Assembly (NCBI GenBank): GCA_017452265.1
Contig: JAFTMS010000007.1
Coordinates: 62,001-126,000, forward strand
DNA from: Bacteroidales bacterium
GTDB lineage: Bacteria > Bacteroidota > Bacteroidia > Bacteroidales > UBA932
DNA length: 64,000 nt
Direction: 5' to 3'
Of the stretch, positions 16,918 through 28,190 are shown one piece after another. The position numbers were made by a program, and so were the translations under genes. How positions within the stretch are numbered: the first letter of the stretch is position 1; each line of letters begins with the position of its first letter. The notes below the pieces were generated by a model. It was not told the DNA's origin, made no database searches, and saw only the letters and a program-made list of their open reading frames with translations.

Positions 16918-16940
16918 CGTATGAGGCGCTCGGAATGACG
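16905..16940 (+). repeat. Two REP-like half-sites spanning a stop/start junction
   Basis: GCGCTCGAAATGACG (16905-16919) and GCGCTCGGAATGACG (16926-16940) are 21 bases apart. The first supplies the final codons and TGA of the C-S lyase gene and an ATG for the following frame. Confidence 0.55.
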
Positions 16941-16967
16941 CCAGATATAAATGAACTACAGAAAGAT

Positions 16968-19360
<2,393 letters not shown>

Positions 19361-19371
19361 CAGCCGCAAAA

Positions 19372-19480
19372 CACAAAACACACAGCATCAACCGTTTACG
19401 CAAACTGCGTGCTCCCCTATGGCGGCACGCAGTTTCTGTAATAAATTATCAATCAAAGATTTACATTTTACGGCGATTTT
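19372..19480 (+). repeat. Repeated stem-loop element, copy 2
   Basis: Core AAACTGCGTGC ... GCACGCAGTTT at 19403-19434, same stem as copy 1. Upstream flank resembles copy 3 (GCAAAACACAAA versus GTAAAACATAAA), and the downstream flank shares ATTTACATTTTAC-like sequence with copy 3. It lies about 43 bases after the esterase stop. Confidence 0.75.
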
Positions 19481-19514
19481 GCGTTAGTTTTTCACATATG
19501 TTCAAAATATTCGC

Positions 19515-19522
19515 TACCTTTG
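19515..19522 (+). promoter_or_regulatory. -7 box of the GH3 gene
   Basis: TACCTTTG fits TAnnTTTG, 35 bases before the ATG. It shows that stem-loop copy 2 lies upstream of the promoter and so belongs to the end of the preceding transcript. Confidence 0.6.
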
Positions 19523-19556
19523 GCAAGATTACGACATACCACTGAGATAACACTAT

Positions 19557-21881
19557 ATGAAGAAGACCATGACCATCATGCTGACATGTACAGCTATCGC
19601 GACAGGATGCCAGAGCGGAACGCCGCAGCTGGGGAAAGACTCAATCGACGAAGTCATCGCCGCAATGACCATCGAGGAAAAGGCGAGGGTGCTCGTCGGG
19701 ACAGGCCAGCCGGGCATATCCACAGACAAAGACCTTGTAATGGACTCTCTCATCACAGCCTGCCGCAACATTGTGTCGGGAGCCGCCGGAACGACATTTC
19801 CGATAGAGCGTCTGGGAATACCGGCTGTAGTGCTGACGGACGGTCCTGCAGGAGTACGTATCGATGCAGAAAGGGAAGGCAGCGAGGATACATATTACTG
19901 CACGCACTTCCCTATCGCCACACTTCTGTCTGCGACATGGGATCAGGAACTTGTGGAGGCTGTCGGCCATGCAATCGGCAATGAAGTCCTCGAATATGGA
20001 GCGGATGTGCTGCTCGCCCCTGCACTCAACATCCACAGACACCCACTGTGCGGCCGTAACTTCGAGTATTTTTCCGAGGATCCGCTCGTGAGCGGCAAGA
20101 TTGCAGCGGCATATGTCCGAGGCGTCCAGAGCAATGGAGTGGGCACATCGATAAAGCATTTCGCAGCGAACAATCAGGAAACCAACCGCCTGAGCTGCAA
20201 CACGATAGCAGACCAGAGGACGCTGAGGGAAATCTATCTGAAGGGATTCGAGATCGCCGTGAAGGAAGGAAAGCCGTGGACGGTGATGTCGGCATATAAC
20301 TATATCAACGGCACATACGCCTCCCACAGTCACGACCTGCTCACAAAGCTTCTCCGCGACGAATGGGGCTTTGACGGCATGGTGATGACGGACTGGGGAG
20401 CAGGAAACGATCCTGTGGCACAGGCTGAGGCAGGAAACGACATGTTCCAGCCGGGCACGGACAGGCAGTACAAGGCAATCGTGGAGGCAGTCGGCAACGG
20501 CAGTCTCGACGAAAACATTGTGGACAGGAACGTCAAAAGGGTGCTGGAAATGATTCTCAAGACGCCGAAATGCAACGGATACGTGTGCGACGGCAAGCCG
20601 GACCTCAAGGCAAACGCGGAAGTCACCCGCAGGTCTGCCACGGAGGGAATGGTGCTGCTGAAGAACGAAGGCAATGCCCTGCCGCTCGCCGAAGACGTGA
20701 AGAAGCTTGCGCTTTTCGGCAGCATATCGTATGATTTCTATGCAGGCGGAACAGGCTCCGGAAATGTCGTAAGGGCATATACCGTCTCGCTTCTGGACGG
20801 ACTGAAGAATGTCGGATACGAAACGGAACCGCAGCTCCATGAGGCCTACAGCAGGTTCGTCGCGGAAGAAGCTGAAAGGCTGAGGCCGAAGAAGGAGGAC
20901 GCTTTCTCGGCCCTCATGCCGAGGGAGCAGGTCGGTGAGATGAAGGTCACACGTAAGCAGATCGAAACAGCTGCAGAAGCTTCAGATGCAGCCCTGATCA
21001 CAATCGGACGTCCTTCCGGAGAGTTCGCAGACCGCAAGTCGCGTGAATTCTACATGTCTGATGTCGAGAAGAAGCTCATCAGGAACGTGAGCGAGATATT
21101 CCATGCCAAAGGCAAGAAGGTCATCGTCATCCTCAACATCGGCGGCGTCATCGAGACTTCATCATGGAAGGACATGCCGGATGCGATTCTGTGTGCATGG
21201 CAGGCCGGCCAGGAGGGTGGAAACAGCGTTGCCGATGTGCTCTGCGGAAATGCAACACCTTCCGGAAAGCTGCCGATGACATTCCCATGCGACATGCACG
21301 ACCACGGCTCGGACGCAAATTTCCCTATAGATGCAGACATGCCGCTTTCATTCACAGCCGATGCATCGGGCAGAACCGACAGAAAGAACATCGACTATGT
21401 CGTGTACGAAGAAGGCATATATGTGGGCTACAGATGGTTTGACAAGCAGAGGATGGAAGTTTCATATCCGTTCGGCTACGGACTGTCATATACCACATTT
21501 GAATATGACGAACCTTCTGTCAAGACCGGAGAGGACGAGGTTGCAATCTCCGTAAACATAAGGAATACAGGCTCTTATCCAGGAAAGGAAGTCGTGCAGC
21601 TTTACGTTTCCGCCCCTGAAGGAAGCCTCGACAAACCGGTCCGCGAGCTGAAGGCATTCGCAAAGACCGGCGAGCTGAAGCCGGGCGAATCCGAAACGGT
21701 GAAGTTCACAGTCCGCAATGCAGACCTTGCCTCATACGACGAATCGCAGAGCGCCTGGGTGACTGACGGAGGCACATACAGTTTCCATATCGCCGCATCA
21801 TCACGTGACATCAGAGCCACGGTGAATGCCGAAGTCAAAGGCTCAATAAGGAAAACAGAAAGTCTTCTTGTCAGAAAATAA
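19557..21881 (+). CDS. Lipoprotein beta-glucosidase-type glycoside hydrolase, family GH3
   Basis: 774 residues. Lipobox IATGCQ predicts lipid anchoring. Domains: GH3 N-terminal TIM barrel (about 30-345) with the nucleophile Asp in MTDWGAGND near 279, substrate motifs GPAGVRID near 100 and SIKHFAANNQE near 205; the C-terminal alpha/beta sandwich (about 365-600); and a fibronectin III-like domain (about 655-755, after YPFGYGLSYTTF). Such enzymes release glucose or xylose from the non-reducing end of beta-glycans. Single-gene transcript by its own promoter. It may finish the work of the GH5 enzyme encoded 15 kb away. Confidence 0.95.
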   Translation: MKKTMTIMLTCTAIATGCQSGTPQLGKDSIDEVIAAMTIEEKARVLVGTGQPGISTDKDLVMDSLITACRNIVSGAAGTTFPIERLGIPAVVLTDGPAGVRIDAEREGSEDTYYCTHFPIATLLSATWDQELVEAVGHAIGNEVLEYGADVLLAPALNIHRHPLCGRNFEYFSEDPLVSGKIAAAYVRGVQSNGVGTSIKHFAANNQETNRLSCNTIADQRTLREIYLKGFEIAVKEGKPWTVMSAYNYINGTYASHSHDLLTKLLRDEWGFDGMVMTDWGAGNDPVAQAEAGNDMFQPGTDRQYKAIVEAVGNGSLDENIVDRNVKRVLEMILKTPKCNGYVCDGKPDLKANAEVTRRSATEGMVLLKNEGNALPLAEDVKKLALFGSISYDFYAGGTGSGNVVRAYTVSLLDGLKNVGYETEPQLHEAYSRFVAEEAERLRPKKEDAFSALMPREQVGEMKVTRKQIETAAEASDAALITIGRPSGEFADRKSREFYMSDVEKKLIRNVSEIFHAKGKKVIVILNIGGVIETSSWKDMPDAILCAWQAGQEGGNSVADVLCGNATPSGKLPMTFPCDMHDHGSDANFPIDADMPLSFTADASGRTDRKNIDYVVYEEGIYVGYRWFDKQRMEVSYPFGYGLSYTTFEYDEPSVKTGEDEVAISVNIRNTGSYPGKEVVQLYVSAPEGSLDKPVRELKAFAKTGELKPGESETVKFTVRNADLASYDESQSAWVTDGGTYSFHIAASSRDIRATVNAEVKGSIRKTESLLVRK

Positions 21882-21915
21882 AGCGGAAGCGTGGTCTTTT
21901 GAAATGAAAAACGGC

Positions 21916-21923
21916 TATATTTG
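21916..21923 (+). promoter_or_regulatory. -7 box of the FAD/Fe-S dehydrogenase operon
   Basis: TATATTTG, 36 bases before the start at 21960. Confidence 0.65.
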
Positions 21924-21959
21924 CACGTTTTAAAAGGCCACACTACACCACACTTTGAC

Positions 21960-24803
21960 ATGGAACGGGCTTACAAGGAATTCTTAAAGGAAATTGCAGG
22001 GCAGATCCCTGCAGAAAGGATATATACGGACGAACTGAGGCGTCTTGCATGGGGCACAGATGCCGGGTTCTACAGACTGACGCCGCAGATTGTCATACGG
22101 TCGTCTTCAGAAGAGGAAGTGGCGTTTCTGCTGCAGACCGCAAGACACCACGGCATTCCGGTGACGTTCAGAGCGGCCGGAACAAGCCTCTCAGGCCAGT
22201 CGATAAGCGATTCCGTGCTGATTGTCACCGGAAAGAACTGGGAAAAATGGTCGGTTTCCGAGGACGGTGAGGCCATCACCCTGCAGCCCGGAATCATCGG
22301 CTCACGAGTGAATGCCATCCTCAGGCCATACAAACGCAGATTCGGGCCGGATCCGGCATCGATAAACAGCTGCATGGTCGGCGGCATAGTCATGAACAAC
22401 GCTTCCGGCATGAGCTGCGGCACGACATCCAACAGCGACAGGACATTGCTCTCCGCCCGGCTCGTATTCATGGACGGAACATGTCTGGATACGGCAAGCA
22501 AGGAGAGCCGCAAAGCTTTTGCAGAAAAGCATCCTGAAATCATACGGTCACTTGAAGAACTGCGTGACGAAGTGCGTAGGGACGGACAGCTCACGGAACG
22601 GATCCTTCACAAGTATTCCATAAAGAACGTGACAGGCCTGAACCTTCTTCCGCTGGTGACTTTCGACGATCCGTTCGACATCCTGCTGCATCTTATGGTC
22701 GGTTCGGAAGGAACACTCGCCTTTCTGTCCGAAGCCACATTCCGCACACTGCCGGCAGCTCCTAAGGAAGCTGACGCCATGGTGTATTTCAAGGACATGG
22801 CGGAGGCGGCACGGGCTGTGGTGGCATTGAAAGGCCTGAATGTGACAGCAGCGGAGATGCTCGACAAAAGATCGCTCGCCTCAGTGAACGCAGGTGAAAT
22901 CGAAGGACTTACGGCAGTGCTCACACAGACACAGGCACCCACGGAGGAAGAGCTTGCTGAAAACGTCCGCGCCATAACGGAAACCCTATCTGAATTCGAC
23001 ATATACGGAAATTTCTCATTCACGACAGATCCTGAGGAATACGGCAGATACTGGGCAATCCGTTCAGGCATATTCCCGACGGTCGGAGGCATGAGGAGGC
23101 AGGGAACGACGTGCCTCATAGAAGACGTAGCCTTTCATATTGAAGATATGCCGCAGGCCGTCTGCGACCTGTCTACCCTTTTAGAAAAGCACGGCTACGA
23201 CGATTCATGCATATATGGACACGCTCTCGAAGGCAACTTCCACTTCATAATAAACCAGTCTTTCTCGACGGAAGCCGAAGTGGAGCGCTACAAGGCACTC
23301 ATATACGAAGTCGGCGAGCTTGTCGTGAAGAAATACGACGGTTCGCTGAAGGCCGAGCACGGCACGGGAAGAAACATGGCTCCGTTTGTGGAATATGAAT
23401 GGGGCGCCAAGGCATTCGGAATCATGAAGCGCATCAAGGCAATATTCGATCCGGAGAACCTGCTGAATCCCGGAGTCATATTCAATGAAGACCCTCAGTG
23501 CTGCTTCAGGAATTTCAAGGCCCTTCCGATGCTTGCCCCTGCGGACGGAGCTCCGGAAGAGACCGTAAAGGCATACGGCAGACTCAACAGATGCATCGAA
23601 TGCGGATTCTGCGAAGTGAACTGCCTGTCATGCGGATTCACCCTTTCGTCAAGGACAAGAATCGTCCTGCAGAGGGAGATGGCAAGGCTCGCCTCAACGG
23701 GTGAAAATCCCGGACTGCTTGAGAAGCTGAAGAGGCAGTATTCATATTACGGAAGCCAGACCTGCGCCGGAGACGGGCTGTGTTCGATGTCCTGCCCTAT
23801 GGGAATAAACGTTGCAGACCTCACTCACGAGGTGCGCAGACAGGACATGGGCGCAACAGGATACAAGGTCGGGGAATTCGCCGCCGAGCATTTCCACGGC
23901 CTCAAGACAGCGCTGCGAGGCGTTCTTCACCTCGCCTCATTCGGTCATACGGTTCTCGGCACAAAAGCCATGACAGGCATCGGCAAGGCACTTCATTCGG
24001 TGGGCGTTCCGCTCTGGACACCGTCGATGCCTAAGGCATACAATGCAGCGGAAGCGGTCGTAAAAGCTGCCACGGAGGGCGGGCGCGACAAGGTGGTGTA
24101 TTTCCCGAGCTGCCTGAACCAGGCCATGGGTACTGACAAGGCCTCAAAAGGAATGAAGCCGCTCGCCGAAGAGATGGTACAGCTGCTCGGCAAGGCCGGA
24201 TACGACGTCATATTCCCGGAAAGGATGGACTCGCTCTGCTGCGGCACGATATGGGAAAGCAAAGGACTGCCGGACATTGCACAAAAGAAGGTCAGCGAGC
24301 TGGAGGAAGCCCTTTGGAAGGCATCGGAGCACGGGAAATATCCGGTCATATGCGACCAGAGCCCATGTCTGCACAGGATGAAGCAGCATATGACCAAAGT
24401 GCAGCTTTACGAATCAGCCGAATTCATCTGGAAATTCGCAAAGGACAGGCTGACGTTCCACAGGACGGATACGCCGGTCGCCCTGCACCTCACCTGCTCG
24501 ACACGTCTGATGAAGATCGACCGTATAGTCATGGATCTGGCCGAGCTCTGCTCTTCGAAAGTGCTCGTACCTGAAGGCATCGGCTGCTGCGGATTCGCCG
24601 GCGACAAGGGGATGACGCATCCTGAACTGAACGCATATGCCCTGCGCAAGCTCAGAAGCAGGATTCAGGAAAGAGGCATAGAGGTGGGCTACTCCAACAG
24701 CCGCACATGTGAAATAGGCCTCCAGACCAATTCAGGAATCCCCTACCGTTCGATAATATATCTTGTAAACAATTGTACGACTCCTGCGAGACAGGACAAA
24801 TAA
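21960..24803 (+). CDS. Fused FAD-linked oxidase / 4Fe-4S ferredoxin / CCG-domain dehydrogenase (D-lactate or 2-hydroxyacid type)
   Basis: 947 residues, a GlcD-GlcF-like fusion. FAD-binding type 4 domain at about 40-270 (FRAAGTSLSGQ, MNNASGMSCGT), oxidase C-terminal domain to about 520, two 4Fe-4S motifs (CIECGFCEVNC near 545, CAGDGLCSMSCPMG near 602), and two Cys-rich CCG modules (FPSCLNQ near 715 and LCCGTIW near 759; LTCSTRL near 842 and GCCGFAGDKG near 876). It probably oxidises D-lactate or another D-2-hydroxyacid and passes electrons to quinone or another carrier; substrate not decidable. I start at 21960 because earlier codons precede the expected transcription start. An aldo/keto reductase follows after 3 bases. 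Confidence 0.93.
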   Translation: MERAYKEFLKEIAGQIPAERIYTDELRRLAWGTDAGFYRLTPQIVIRSSSEEEVAFLLQTARHHGIPVTFRAAGTSLSGQSISDSVLIVTGKNWEKWSVSEDGEAITLQPGIIGSRVNAILRPYKRRFGPDPASINSCMVGGIVMNNASGMSCGTTSNSDRTLLSARLVFMDGTCLDTASKESRKAFAEKHPEIIRSLEELRDEVRRDGQLTERILHKYSIKNVTGLNLLPLVTFDDPFDILLHLMVGSEGTLAFLSEATFRTLPAAPKEADAMVYFKDMAEAARAVVALKGLNVTAAEMLDKRSLASVNAGEIEGLTAVLTQTQAPTEEELAENVRAITETLSEFDIYGNFSFTTDPEEYGRYWAIRSGIFPTVGGMRRQGTTCLIEDVAFHIEDMPQAVCDLSTLLEKHGYDDSCIYGHALEGNFHFIINQSFSTEAEVERYKALIYEVGELVVKKYDGSLKAEHGTGRNMAPFVEYEWGAKAFGIMKRIKAIFDPENLLNPGVIFNEDPQCCFRNFKALPMLAPADGAPEETVKAYGRLNRCIECGFCEVNCLSCGFTLSSRTRIVLQREMARLASTGENPGLLEKLKRQYSYYGSQTCAGDGLCSMSCPMGINVADLTHEVRRQDMGATGYKVGEFAAEHFHGLKTALRGVLHLASFGHTVLGTKAMTGIGKALHSVGVPLWTPSMPKAYNAAEAVVKAATEGGRDKVVYFPSCLNQAMGTDKASKGMKPLAEEMVQLLGKAGYDVIFPERMDSLCCGTIWESKGLPDIAQKKVSELEEALWKASEHGKYPVICDQSPCLHRMKQHMTKVQLYESAEFIWKFAKDRLTFHRTDTPVALHLTCSTRLMKIDRIVMDLAELCSSKVLVPEGIGCCGFAGDKGMTHPELNAYALRKLRSRIQERGIEVGYSNSRTCEIGLQTNSGIPYRSIIYLVNNCTTPARQDK

Positions 24804-24806
24804 TAT

Positions 24807-25646
24807 ATGGAAACGATAAAGTTGAACAACGGCATTGAAATGCCGCTATTGGGATACGGCCTCTTCAAGGTCGATCCGAAGGAATCTGAAAGATGCGTCA
24901 GGGATGCCCTGAGCGTCGGATACAGGATGATAGACACTGCGCAGTTCTACGCCAACGAGGAAGGCGTCGGAAAGGCCGTTGCGGAAAGCGGAATCCCGAG
25001 GGAAGACATATTCATCGTCACAAAGGTATGGCTCACGAACTCCGGAGAGAAGGCTGCCGCTTCGATTCAGGAAAGTCTGAGGAAGCTGCGCACCGATTAT
25101 GTGGACCTTCTGCTCGTCCACCAGCCATATGGCGACTATTACAGCATATACAGGGAGCTGGACAAGGCCCGGAAGGAAGGCAAGGCGCGCGCCATCGGTC
25201 TGAGCAACTTCTACGACGACCGCTTCTGCGACCTTGTACACAACAGCGGCATAATCCCAGCCATCAACCAGCTGGAAACCAACGTATTCAGCCAGCAGAA
25301 CAGCATGAGGGAGCTGATGAAGGAATACGGAACAAGCCTCATGGCATGGGGGCCGATGGGCCAGGGCAAGAACGATTTCTTCACCCACGGCACACTGACC
25401 GAAATCGGTGCGAAATACGGAAAGACGGCATCACAGGTGGGCCTGAGGTTTCTGGTTCAGCAGGGAATACCTGTAATTCCGAAATCCACCAGCATCCTGC
25501 GCATGGAAGAGAACATGAAGCTCTTCGACTTCACTCTCGACAAGCGCGACATGGAAACCATCCTCACCCTCAACCTCAACGACAAAGGCTCAAGAGACTA
25601 CACAAGCCCGGCATACGCCCGCAGAATCATCTCGCAGACGTTCTGA
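24807..25646 (+). CDS. Aldo/keto reductase
   Basis: NADPH-dependent reductase, 279 residues, TIM barrel. Signatures: GYRMIDTAQFYANEEGVG (catalytic Asp43 and Tyr48 region), the Lys in VTKVWL near 72, the His in LLVHQPYGD near 106, and the C-terminal IPKSTSILRMEENM phosphate-binding site. It starts 3 bases after the dehydrogenase gene, so both are one operon, suggesting a shared hydroxyacid or aldehyde substrate. Resembles 2,5-diketo-gluconate reductase types. Confidence 0.93.
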   Translation: METIKLNNGIEMPLLGYGLFKVDPKESERCVRDALSVGYRMIDTAQFYANEEGVGKAVAESGIPREDIFIVTKVWLTNSGEKAAASIQESLRKLRTDYVDLLLVHQPYGDYYSIYRELDKARKEGKARAIGLSNFYDDRFCDLVHNSGIIPAINQLETNVFSQQNSMRELMKEYGTSLMAWGPMGQGKNDFFTHGTLTEIGAKYGKTASQVGLRFLVQQGIPVIPKSTSILRMEENMKLFDFTLDKRDMETILTLNLNDKGSRDYTSPAYARRIISQTF

Positions 25647-25649
25647 TGG

Positions 25650-25685
25650 TCCGGATGACCCACGCAAACCGGGGCAAAAGCGTCA
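25650..25685 (+). repeat. Left boundary repeat of the accessory patch
   Basis: TCCGGATGACCC (25650-25661) and GGCAAAAGCGTCA (25673-25685) occur again in the same order at 28877-28888 and 28951-28963, on the far side of a run of small and broken genes. Confidence 0.5.
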
Positions 25686-25710
25686 TGATGAATGGGTAAG
25701 ACCAAAGACC

Positions 25711-25803
25711 ATGTTTGAGGAGGTAATCGAGAGGGATGGCAAGTCCTTCAGACGCTTTGAGCTGATTACTGCAGAGGAAGCAGAATCCGAGATGAACAAA
25801 TAG
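25711..25803 (+). CDS. 30-residue hypothetical peptide or gene remnant
   Basis: A short acidic frame (MFEEVIERDGKSFRRFELI ... SEMNK) with coherent amphipathic composition. It remains open upstream into the boundary repeat, so it may be the 3' end of a lost gene rather than an intact one. It precedes the 115-residue frame by 20 bases. Confidence 0.3.
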   Translation: MFEEVIERDGKSFRRFELITAEEAESEMNK

Positions 25804-25823
25804 AATTCAAAAATGCATCAATT

Positions 25824-26171
25824 ATGATGGACTTGACCAAAGAACAGAAAAGAATTGCCAAGAGGCTCATCGACATAGCACTTGAACGCGAGTGTGCTGT
25901 CTTCAACCTTAGAATGAAGACATTAGCAGGGCATCACCTGAACACAAAACTCACTAAGCCCAACCATCAACGCTATCTTGACATCTATAAGCTGACCACT
26001 AAGTTCGACAAGCATATAGCCGACAGATATGACGGATTGAGCGGCTCGAGATATTTCATGACTGTGGTAAATCTGTATTGCGATGGCGTCTTGAAAGACG
26101 AAGACATCATCGAATTTGACGATGAAGTCTTCATGCAGATCAAAAATATAGCAGATTGGAGGAATAGATAG
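25824..26171 (+). CDS. Hypothetical helical protein, 115 residues
   Basis: I do not recognise this protein. It has no signal peptide or membrane segment, is rich in charged helices (LTKEQKRIAKRLIDIALE) and ends with an acidic stretch (DGVLKDEDIIEFDDEVF) before NIADWRNR. Composition is more AT-rich than the flanking core genes, consistent with acquired DNA. ATGATG at the start allows either Met. It sits between the boundary repeat and a broken toxin-antitoxin locus. Confidence 0.6.
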   Translation: MMDLTKEQKRIAKRLIDIALERECAVFNLRMKTLAGHHLNTKLTKPNHQRYLDIYKLTTKFDKHIADRYDGLSGSRYFMTVVNLYCDGVLKDEDIIEFDDEVFMQIKNIADWRNR

Positions 26172-26203
26172 CGACGCAAAATGAGTTAATCGTTTTGTAG
26201 ACT

Positions 26204-26211
26204 ATTTTTGC
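26204..26211 (+). promoter_or_regulatory. -7 box of the antitoxin gene
   Basis: TATTTTTG fits TAnnTTTG, 86 bases before the antitoxin start; a TTAATC lies upstream at about 26187. Confidence 0.45.
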
Positions 26212-26296
26212 AGCGACTTCCGATGTTTTAACCATAATTTGCTGAGCTGAAATTATTGTCTCGAACTGAGGAAGATATAGTTTTCATACAGTATTC

Positions 26297-26482
26297 ATGA
26301 AGACAGTTGTTCGCGAACGCAAGATTCCTTTTGAGATTAAAGCTGAGAGCCGCAATGAAATTAATGCGAATGGTTGGAATGCAATCATGCAACTTGGTCA
26401 GCAAGCCAAAGAAGCCGGGCTACAAGACATGTCTTTGGAGGAAATCAACGCGATTATAAAGGAAGTCAGAGATGCAAAGTAA
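26297..26482 (+). CDS. Probable antitoxin (partner of a broken PIN toxin)
   Basis: 61 residues: a basic strand-forming N-terminus (MKTVVRERKIPFEIKAE) and a helical acidic C-terminus (MSLEEINAIIKEVRDAK), the usual layout of small antitoxins with a DNA-binding front and a toxin-wrapping tail. Its last codons overlap an ATG at 26472 that opens a degraded PIN-domain frame, which is the standard antitoxin-toxin arrangement and the main reason for the call. Whether it still represses or neutralises anything is unknown. Confidence 0.6.
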   Translation: MKTVVRERKIPFEIKAESRNEINANGWNAIMQLGQQAKEAGLQDMSLEEINAIIKEVRDAK

Positions 26483-26583
26483 ATATTATGCAGTCTTGAT
26501 ACCAATGTAATGGTATCACATTATTGGGAGCATCTCATATGTCAAACCCGACTAAAGTTCTGAAAGCTGTGACCGCTGGAAAC
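26472..26583 (+). pseudogene. Frameshifted, truncated PIN-domain toxin
   Basis: From ATG 26472 the frame gives MQSKYYAVLIPM then stops at 26508-26510. Restoring one lost base near 26498 gives AVLDTNVMVS, the N-terminal PIN signature whose Asp belongs to the metal-binding ribonuclease site. A second shift restores SNPTKVLKAVTAGN (26542-26583), which resembles the first helix of PIN toxins. The remaining roughly 90 residues are absent; sequence continues into an opposite-strand remnant. The toxin is certainly inactive in this form. Confidence 0.7.
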
Positions 26584-26585
26584 TC

Positions 26586-26644
26586 TCCTGCCGGATTGGC
26601 TTTCCAGCCTATCTCATTACCTTCAATACGAGTTCCTTTTCCAT
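26586..26644 (-). pseudogene. Remnant of a small winged-helix-type protein with nonsense codon
   Basis: Reverse strand MEKELVLKVMR, then TAG (26609-26611), then AGKPIRQE. Reading through the stop as Glu gives a start like small Bacteroidetes HTH proteins (ME..ILK.MR.AGKP.R). Only about 20 codons persist before the junction with the PIN remnant. The assignment is from memory of that family and is tentative. Confidence 0.35.
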
Positions 26645-26696
26645 AATCTGAATCCTTTGATTTATTACACTTATTTTGAATTATTCAAATCTATTG

Positions 26697-26704
26697 CAAA
26701 TATA
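26697..26704 (-). promoter_or_regulatory. -7 box facing the HTH remnant
   Basis: Reverse strand TATATTTG, about 53 bases before the remnant ATG. The 354-base gap 26483-26836 holds the two remnants, this box, and the promoter below; I see nothing else in it. Confidence 0.45.
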
Positions 26705-26768
26705 GGGATATATTTTTATATGCAAATACCTGCATAAAAAAAAAGTCACAACTTGACAAAAAATTTTG

Positions 26769-26776
26769 TAGATTTG
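26769..26776 (+). promoter_or_regulatory. -7 box of the coiled-coil gene
   Basis: TAGATTTG fits TAnnTTTG; TTGAC lies at 26753. The start codon is 60 bases downstream. Confidence 0.5.
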
Positions 26777-26836
26777 CTGTGAACCCACCATGCCACAGGC
26801 ATATGAAGGTTCCAGTTTAACATTAAGTTCAATGAC

Positions 26837-27148
26837 ATGTCAAAAACATTTGAAACCAATGCTCAGAAGGCCCTGACGATGGCATCTGGCATCAAGTCGC
26901 ACCTTAATGAGGTGACGCATCTCGGCATCAAGGCAGAAGGTCTTGACACCCTCGAGGCCGAGGCTAGGAAGGCAATCGAAATGATCCAGGAAGTGGATGC
27001 ATTAAGGCAGACCGTATCAGAAAAACTTCAGGCAGCAAACGAGAAACTTGCCGATGTGAAGGATCTGGCAATGGGATACCGCCAGACCATCAAGAACAAC
27101 TTCCCGATGGAGAAATGGGAATACTTCGGCATCATGGATAAAAGATAG
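26837..27148 (+). CDS. Small coiled-coil hypothetical protein
   Basis: 103 residues, almost wholly predicted helix with heptad-like Leu/Ala spacing from about residue 30 to 75 (EAEARKAIEMIQEVDALRQ). No signal peptide, no membrane helix, no recognised domain. It has its own promoter and terminator, so it is an autonomous single-gene unit. Function not known; such proteins in Bacteroides often sit in accessory regions. Confidence 0.65.
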   Translation: MSKTFETNAQKALTMASGIKSHLNEVTHLGIKAEGLDTLEAEARKAIEMIQEVDALRQTVSEKLQAANEKLADVKDLAMGYRQTIKNNFPMEKWEYFGIMDKR

Positions 27149-27168
27149 CACTCTCTATAGAAACAGAC

Positions 27169-27205
27169 GACCGCAACTTCAATCAGAGGCTGCGGTCATT
27201 TTTTT
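27169..27205 (+). terminator. Intrinsic terminator of the coiled-coil gene
   Basis: GACCGCA (27169-27175) pairs with TGCGGTC (27191-27197), followed by ATTTTTTT. Confidence 0.85.
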
Positions 27206-27223
27206 GAAAATCCGGTATCATAT

Positions 27224-28190
27224 CTAATATCTGTTATCAATTGCTATCTTGATCACTCCATCTTCCTTGTTCTCGAATATCTTATAGGCTTCCTCTATGC
27301 GTGAGAGAGGGAAGCCATGAGTGATGAGTGGAGTTGTATCTATCTTTCCTTCCTCTATTAGAGACAGTATTTCTGTACAGTCACATCCGTCCACGCCGCC
27401 GGTCTTGAATGTGAGGTTCTTGCCATACATCTGTGGCAGAGGAAGTATCTGAGGCCTGCCATAAAGAGCAACCACAGTGACGACAGCATTAGGCCTTGCC
27501 GCTTTCCATGCAAGTTCGAAAGTGTCTTCACCTCCAGCGACCTCAATCACGACATCTGCTCCTCCCCTTTCAAGGCTCTGAGCGGCATTAAGGCATTCCT
27601 CCGGAGTCACCACCTGCACTGAAGGATAAATAATGCTGAACAAATGCTCTTCGTTCAGAAGAAGCCTCACATACGAAAATCTTCTTCGGGTTCTTTAGCA
27701 TCACGCACTGAAGCGTGCAGAGTCCGGTCGGACCGGCACCAATGATGAGCACGGTATCGTCTTCCTTGATTTCAGATATCCTTGCTGCCCAGAACCCTGT
27801 TGCAAGTACATCACCCACAAATAGTGCCTGCTTATCGGACACACCATCGGGAATCCTGTTGAGTCCCTGGTCGGCATACGGCACGCGGACATATTCCGTC
27901 TGACCGCCGTCTATTCGGCACCCAAGCGCCCATCCGCCGTTCGGATCAGTACAGTTGTTCACGTATCCATTCCTGCAGAAGAAGCACTCCCCGCAGAAGG
28001 TCTCGACATTGACCGCAACCCTGTCTCCAGGCCTGACTGACGTCACTTCAGCCCCGACCTGCTCCACGACTCCTACCATCTCATGGCCCACGGTGATTCC
28101 CGGCACTGCACGAGGAACACTCCCGTGCTTGATATGCAGGTCGCTGCTGCAGATGCTCGAGAGCGTGACCCTCACGATGGCATCCTGAGA
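27224..28190 (-). pseudogene. Zinc-dependent alcohol dehydrogenase, 5'-truncated and frameshifted
   Basis: Medium-chain dehydrogenase remnant. Present: AIVRVTLSSICSSDLH (catalytic Zn Cys region), GHEMVGVVEQVG, the structural zinc site CGECFFCRNGYVNNC, and the Rossmann turn IIGAGPTGLCTLQ. The start and first roughly 30 residues are missing, replaced in frame by part of an AraC-type regulator. At 27626-27633 ATAA is duplicated; the 4-base insertion shifts the frame after SSERRAFVQHY, and the rest (PSVQVVTPEECL to the end) lies in another frame, 27224-27622. Intact members reduce or oxidise alcohols; this one cannot be made whole. Confidence 0.88.

Noticed and set aside
19641-20840. 399-codon reverse frame
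   Set aside because: Antisense to the GH3 gene; Cys/His/Arg-rich shadow composition.
26590-26700. Alternative reverse frame with KGTRIEGNEIGWKANPAG
   Set aside because: Open for about 45 codons but has no start codon. The +1 frame with MEKELVLKVMR explains the same stretch better as an HTH remnant.
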